From NCBI GenBank assembly GCA_009869945.1, contig WIXG01000767.1:1-22627 (forward strand): a stretch of 22,627 bases of DNA, read 5' to 3'. Of the stretch, positions 19,958 to 22,627 are shown in pieces (the stretch's first letter is position 1; every line of letters begins with the position of its first letter). The translations under genes were made by a program, and so were the position numbers. The notes beneath the pieces were generated by a model. It did not search any database, was not told the origin of the DNA, and saw nothing but the letters and a program-made list of their open reading frames with translations. This DNA is from Mesaphorura yosii (taxonomy: Eukaryota > Arthropoda > Collembola > Poduromorpha > Tullbergiidae).

Positions 19958-19965
19958 ATAATTAC
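19958..19965 (+). repeat. hAT target-site duplication, left copy
   Basis: ATAATTAC, identical to 21931-21938 on the other side of the element. An 8-bp duplication is the hallmark of hAT insertion. Confidence 0.95.
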
Positions 19966-19986
19966 TAGGGATCGGAACTTGGGGCA
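19966..19986 (+). repeat. hAT left TIR
   Basis: Perfect 21-bp inverted match to 21910-21930. Confidence 0.95.
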
Positions 19987-20202
19987 AAATGCCTTTGCTT
20001 ATAAGCTCATAAGCATTTGCCAATTTTGAACCCTTGGAGCTTATTGCCTTTTTGCTTATTATAAGGGCTTTTTTCTCCCTTTTGAGACAAAGATAAATGC
20101 AACTGCCCTCAAGCTGAGTAAACGTGGCATGTTTGAAATCTGAGATAGCAAAGCTGCAAACTTTTTACGTGCGATTCGTGTCGAATTTGTGCCAAGATCA
20201 TC

Positions 20203-21766
20203 ATGGTAAAGCAGGCAGCATCGAAGGAATCTTTGATAAAGAAATGGCTCTCTGAATATCCTAAGGAACACTTCACGTCTGATGGGTCCGTCGTATTTTG
20301 TAACGTAAGTGCATGGAAATTAAACATTAAAGCAAACTTAATTCAGGCAATAATAAAAGTCACTGCACTTGTCGTAGGTTTGCAATAAGGCTGTGCAAGC
20401 TGAAAAGAAGTATCGGGTCCAACAGCATGTAAACAGCGGCATGCACAAAACTAATCTGCAAAAGGCGAAGCAAACGAGCGAGACTCAATCGATGCTGACC
20501 CAATATGAAACCAAACCCAAGAAAAATCAATTCAACCGAGACCTATGTCACGCATTTTTAGCAGCCGATATACCATTCTTCAAATTGCAAGAAGCCAACT
20601 TTAGAAGTTTCCTGGAAAAGTATACTGGAATGCCAATTCCGTCCGACTCAACAATTCGAAAAGGCTACCTTCTTGAGCAATACAATCTTCAGATTCAAAT
20701 GATTCGCAAAGCTATTGGTTCGTGCAATATATGGGTTGGAATCGACGAGACGACGGATTCCGTGGGCCGATATATTGTTCACATAGTTGTTGGCGCACTC
20801 AAGCCGAATCAGTGCAGTAAATCGTTCCTGTTGGCTTCCAAGCAAGTCGACAATGCAAATCACAGCACGATGGCGCACATCGTGGATGACGCGCTGAAGT
20901 TGCTTTGGCCAGACGTCGTGCACCGGGACAGAGTTCTTCTTTTTCTGACAGACTCTGCAGCATACATGAAGAAGGCCGCCAGGGCCCTGCAAATATTTTA
21001 CCCTAACATGCTCCCGGTCACCTGTCTTGCCCATGCCCTGCACCTTGTCGCTGAGGAGATAAGGAACAGCTTCACGCTGGTAGACGACCTCATCTCGAAC
21101 GTCAAGAAGATTTTTTCCAAGGCTCCAAACAGAATCGCTCTGTACAAGCACATGTGCCCCGAGCTTGTGCTACCTCCGAAGCCCGTCCTGACGAGATGGG
21201 GAACTTGGCTTAAAGCGGCGGAATTCTACAGACAGAATTACCTCGACGTAAAACGCGTGGTTGAAGCTCTAGATTCGAAGGATGCTCAAAGCATCAAAAA
21301 AGTGCAAGAATTGCTCGCAGACGACAGCCTTTGCTCGGAATTGGCCCATGTTTGCTCTAGTTACGCATTCATTGCGGACTCAATTGTAAAAATTGAGGAG
21401 CCATCGCTTTCACTACAAGAAAGTTTGAATATCGTCAGAGAGGCACTCTTGCGAGTAAAAGCGGCCAGAGGAGAGAACGCGGCAAAAATCTTAAGTAAAT
21501 TTAGCGTAACATTAGAGAAGAATGTTGGTTTCGGGGAACTAAATAAAATTGCACTGGTGTTGGTAGAAAACGCACAGGAGCGGCTTTACGCGAAACTAAG
21601 TCCTGCACAGATTTGTAGTTTTACTTATGCTCCAGTTTTAACCTGAGACGTTGAGAGATCCTTCAGTCGCTTCAAGAATATTTTTCGAGATAACAGGCAA
21701 CGATTCACACCAGAAAACTTGGAAATGACAGTGATTGTAACCTGTAATTCAGCTAATCTTTTATAA
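20203..21766 (+). pseudogene. hAT transposase with BED zinc finger, interrupted by one in-frame stop
   Basis: Exon 1 is 20203..20304, exon 2 starts at 20378, with a 73-nt GT-AG intron at phase 0. The ATG has a strong context (A at -3, G at +4). Splicing brings together a BED-type finger: Cys33 and Cys36 on either side of the junction, with His51 and His57 in QQHVNSGMH. The RNase H-like domain follows: VGIDETTDS (Asp157), LLFLTDSAAY (Asp226), CLAHALHLVAEE (about 250-261), TRWGTWLKA (about 305-313). TGA at 21644-21646 halts the frame after 456 residues. The same frame continues for 39 codons to TAA at 21764-21766 and encodes the conserved hAT C-terminal dimerisation block (DVERSFSRFKNIF, RFTPENLE). 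A single base change of a sense codon explains the stop. The product as written lacks that block and is probably inactive. AATAAA lies at 21765-21770. Confidence 0.88.
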
Positions 21767-21909
21767 TAAAATTTTTGGAATGGAGTAGTATCAAAATTTC
21801 AATAAACTGGCCACAAGACCACACCTTTCAAAATTTATAAGAACTTATATGAGTGTCTTTTTTTCCATTCTGGAGTGCCTTTTTGCTTGCCTTATTAGCG
21901 GTTTATAAA

Positions 21910-21930
21910 TGCCCCAAGTTCCGATCCCTA
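21910..21930 (-). repeat. hAT right TIR
   Basis: Perfect 21-bp inverted match to 19966-19986. Confidence 0.95.
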
Positions 21931-21938
21931 ATAATTAC
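21931..21938 (+). repeat. hAT target-site duplication, right copy
   Basis: ATAATTAC, identical to the left copy at 19958-19965. Confidence 0.95.
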
Positions 21939-22627
21939 GATTCATGTAAGCATAAGAATTGGGAGTTGTATTTTAATAATACGAATTCGCGATACGGAGT
22001 TAGATTGACACATAATCAATCTCTGTAGACATATGTAATTGCATTGCCAAATTGCAAAATATGAAGAGTAGATTGTTTAAGTTACTGCTGCAACGGCATT
22101 TTACTTGCATGGTACAATTTTAGGACAAAAACCGGTTTTCCTTTTCACATTTGTGGTCATGCGAAATTCCTGCGATCGGCTCACCGCAATACTAGTCTTC
22201 CTTTTAAGAATTCCAGTCGTTTCGTTAGCGTTAAATAAGAAGCATGAACGACGTCCACCTGAATCTGATGCGGAGGTTAGGTTAGGTTAGGTAATAGCGT
22301 ATTCCGGGGAACTCACGAACATTTGACCTAAACCTTGGAACCTCAAAAATGAACCTTGTGCATCAAGTGTGTAAAGTTGTGAAGTTGTGAACTTGTACGA
22401 GGCACGCTAGTGGTCATCTTTGACTGGCCACTGTGCCCTTATGTACTTACACACAGTGGTGTATAGGACATACTTTCACGCCTCACTGTGCCCCCATCTG
22501 ATCTTGCTCCCCAACGATACTTTCCACAAAACATTGCCCATCTGTCCTCTACAGAAAGCACACTTCAGGTTTGGGCTGCATTACGGTAGGCTCCTGGTGC
22601 AGGGGTTTGAAGTTGGCATGTTTTGGT
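21939..22627. other. Terminal stretch without a convincing gene
   Basis: Short open frames only, with no recognisable motif. It contains three TTAGG units at 22277-22291. Past 22380 there are short repeats (GTTGTGAAGTTGTGAAC; CACTGTG/CACAGTG). Confidence 0.5.
22274..22291 (+). repeat. Short interstitial TTAGG run
   Basis: Three perfect consecutive copies of TTAGG plus a partial unit. TTAGG is the ancestral arthropod telomere repeat. Three copies can be chance or a repaired break, so it is weak support for an arthropod source. Confidence 0.5.

Larger units (their letters stand above)
19966..21930. mobile_element. Complete hAT transposon, 1965 bp
   Basis: Perfect 21-bp TIRs (19966-19986 and 21910-21930, starting TAGGGATCGGAACTT) are flanked by a perfect 8-bp duplication ATAATTAC. 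The element carries one gene, a two-exon hAT transposase with a single in-frame stop near its end. TGCCTTTTTGCTT occurs near both ends (about 20045 and 21878) in direct orientation, and TTATAAG/CTTATAA motifs recur close to the termini, as expected for subterminal transposase-binding repeats. The intact ends suggest recent insertion. With the stop it is probably non-autonomous now unless read through, but it remains a substrate for related transposases. Confidence 0.95.

Noticed and set aside
20648..21151. 167-codon minus-strand frame inside the hAT transposase
   Set aside because: Antisense to clear hAT motifs; a shadow.
22105..22290. 61-codon plus-strand frame near the right edge
   Set aside because: No motif, runs into the TTAGG repeat; probably chance.
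1..22627. Bacterial features (operons, CRISPR, Shine-Dalgarno sites, tRNA/rRNA)
   Set aside because: None seen; introns, poly(A) signals and transposon types show nuclear eukaryotic DNA despite the bacterial-type RHS protein.

Overview
The window reads as nuclear DNA of an invertebrate animal, most likely an arthropod. Genes are split by short GT-AG introns (58 to 133 nt). The largest gene has an arthropod-style Inr + DPE core promoter. There is a short run of the insect-type telomere unit TTAGG, and the intergenic DNA is filled with eukaryotic DNA transposons. A hexapod or crustacean (for example a springtail) would fit, but I cannot name a species.

Layout, left to right. Positions 1-813 hold the 3' end of a Pif1/Helitron-type helicase, cut by the window edge. 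Positions 889-1921 are bounded by a perfect 61-bp inverted repeat, a probable non-autonomous element. Positions 1899-2294 hold an orphan GC-richer coding fragment, followed by AT-rich spacer. Positions 2810-13088 (minus) hold the main gene: a two-exon, 3381-residue secreted protein. It has the architecture of a bacterial insecticidal Tc B+C / RHS-YD-repeat protein: signal peptide, propeller-like N-terminus, SpvB/TcB-like segments, carbohydrate-binding-like segments, YD repeats, an RHS core ending in DPDG, and a 455-residue C-terminal region with four copies of a W-rich motif. Positions 13838-17057 are a nearly complete PIF/Harbinger transposon with a transposase whose DDE triad is intact and a convergent Myb/SANT gene that appears frameshifted in exon 1. 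Positions 17514-19533 (minus) encode a secreted 653-residue protein with a coiled coil, a helical body and a three-repeat beta-trefoil-like C-terminus. Positions 19966-21930 are a complete hAT transposon with perfect 21-bp TIRs and a perfect 8-bp target duplication, but with one in-frame stop in its transposase. The remainder to 22627 has no convincing gene.

The two host-like genes are on the same strand, both encode secreted glycoproteins, and they are separated by the Harbinger insertion. The RHS gene looks like an old acquisition from bacteria that has been domesticated: animal signal peptide, promoter and intron, with an intact 10.1-kb reading frame. The single intron lies just after the RHS core, so splicing decides whether the C-terminal region is made at all. 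A functional link between the two secreted proteins is only a hypothesis from proximity.
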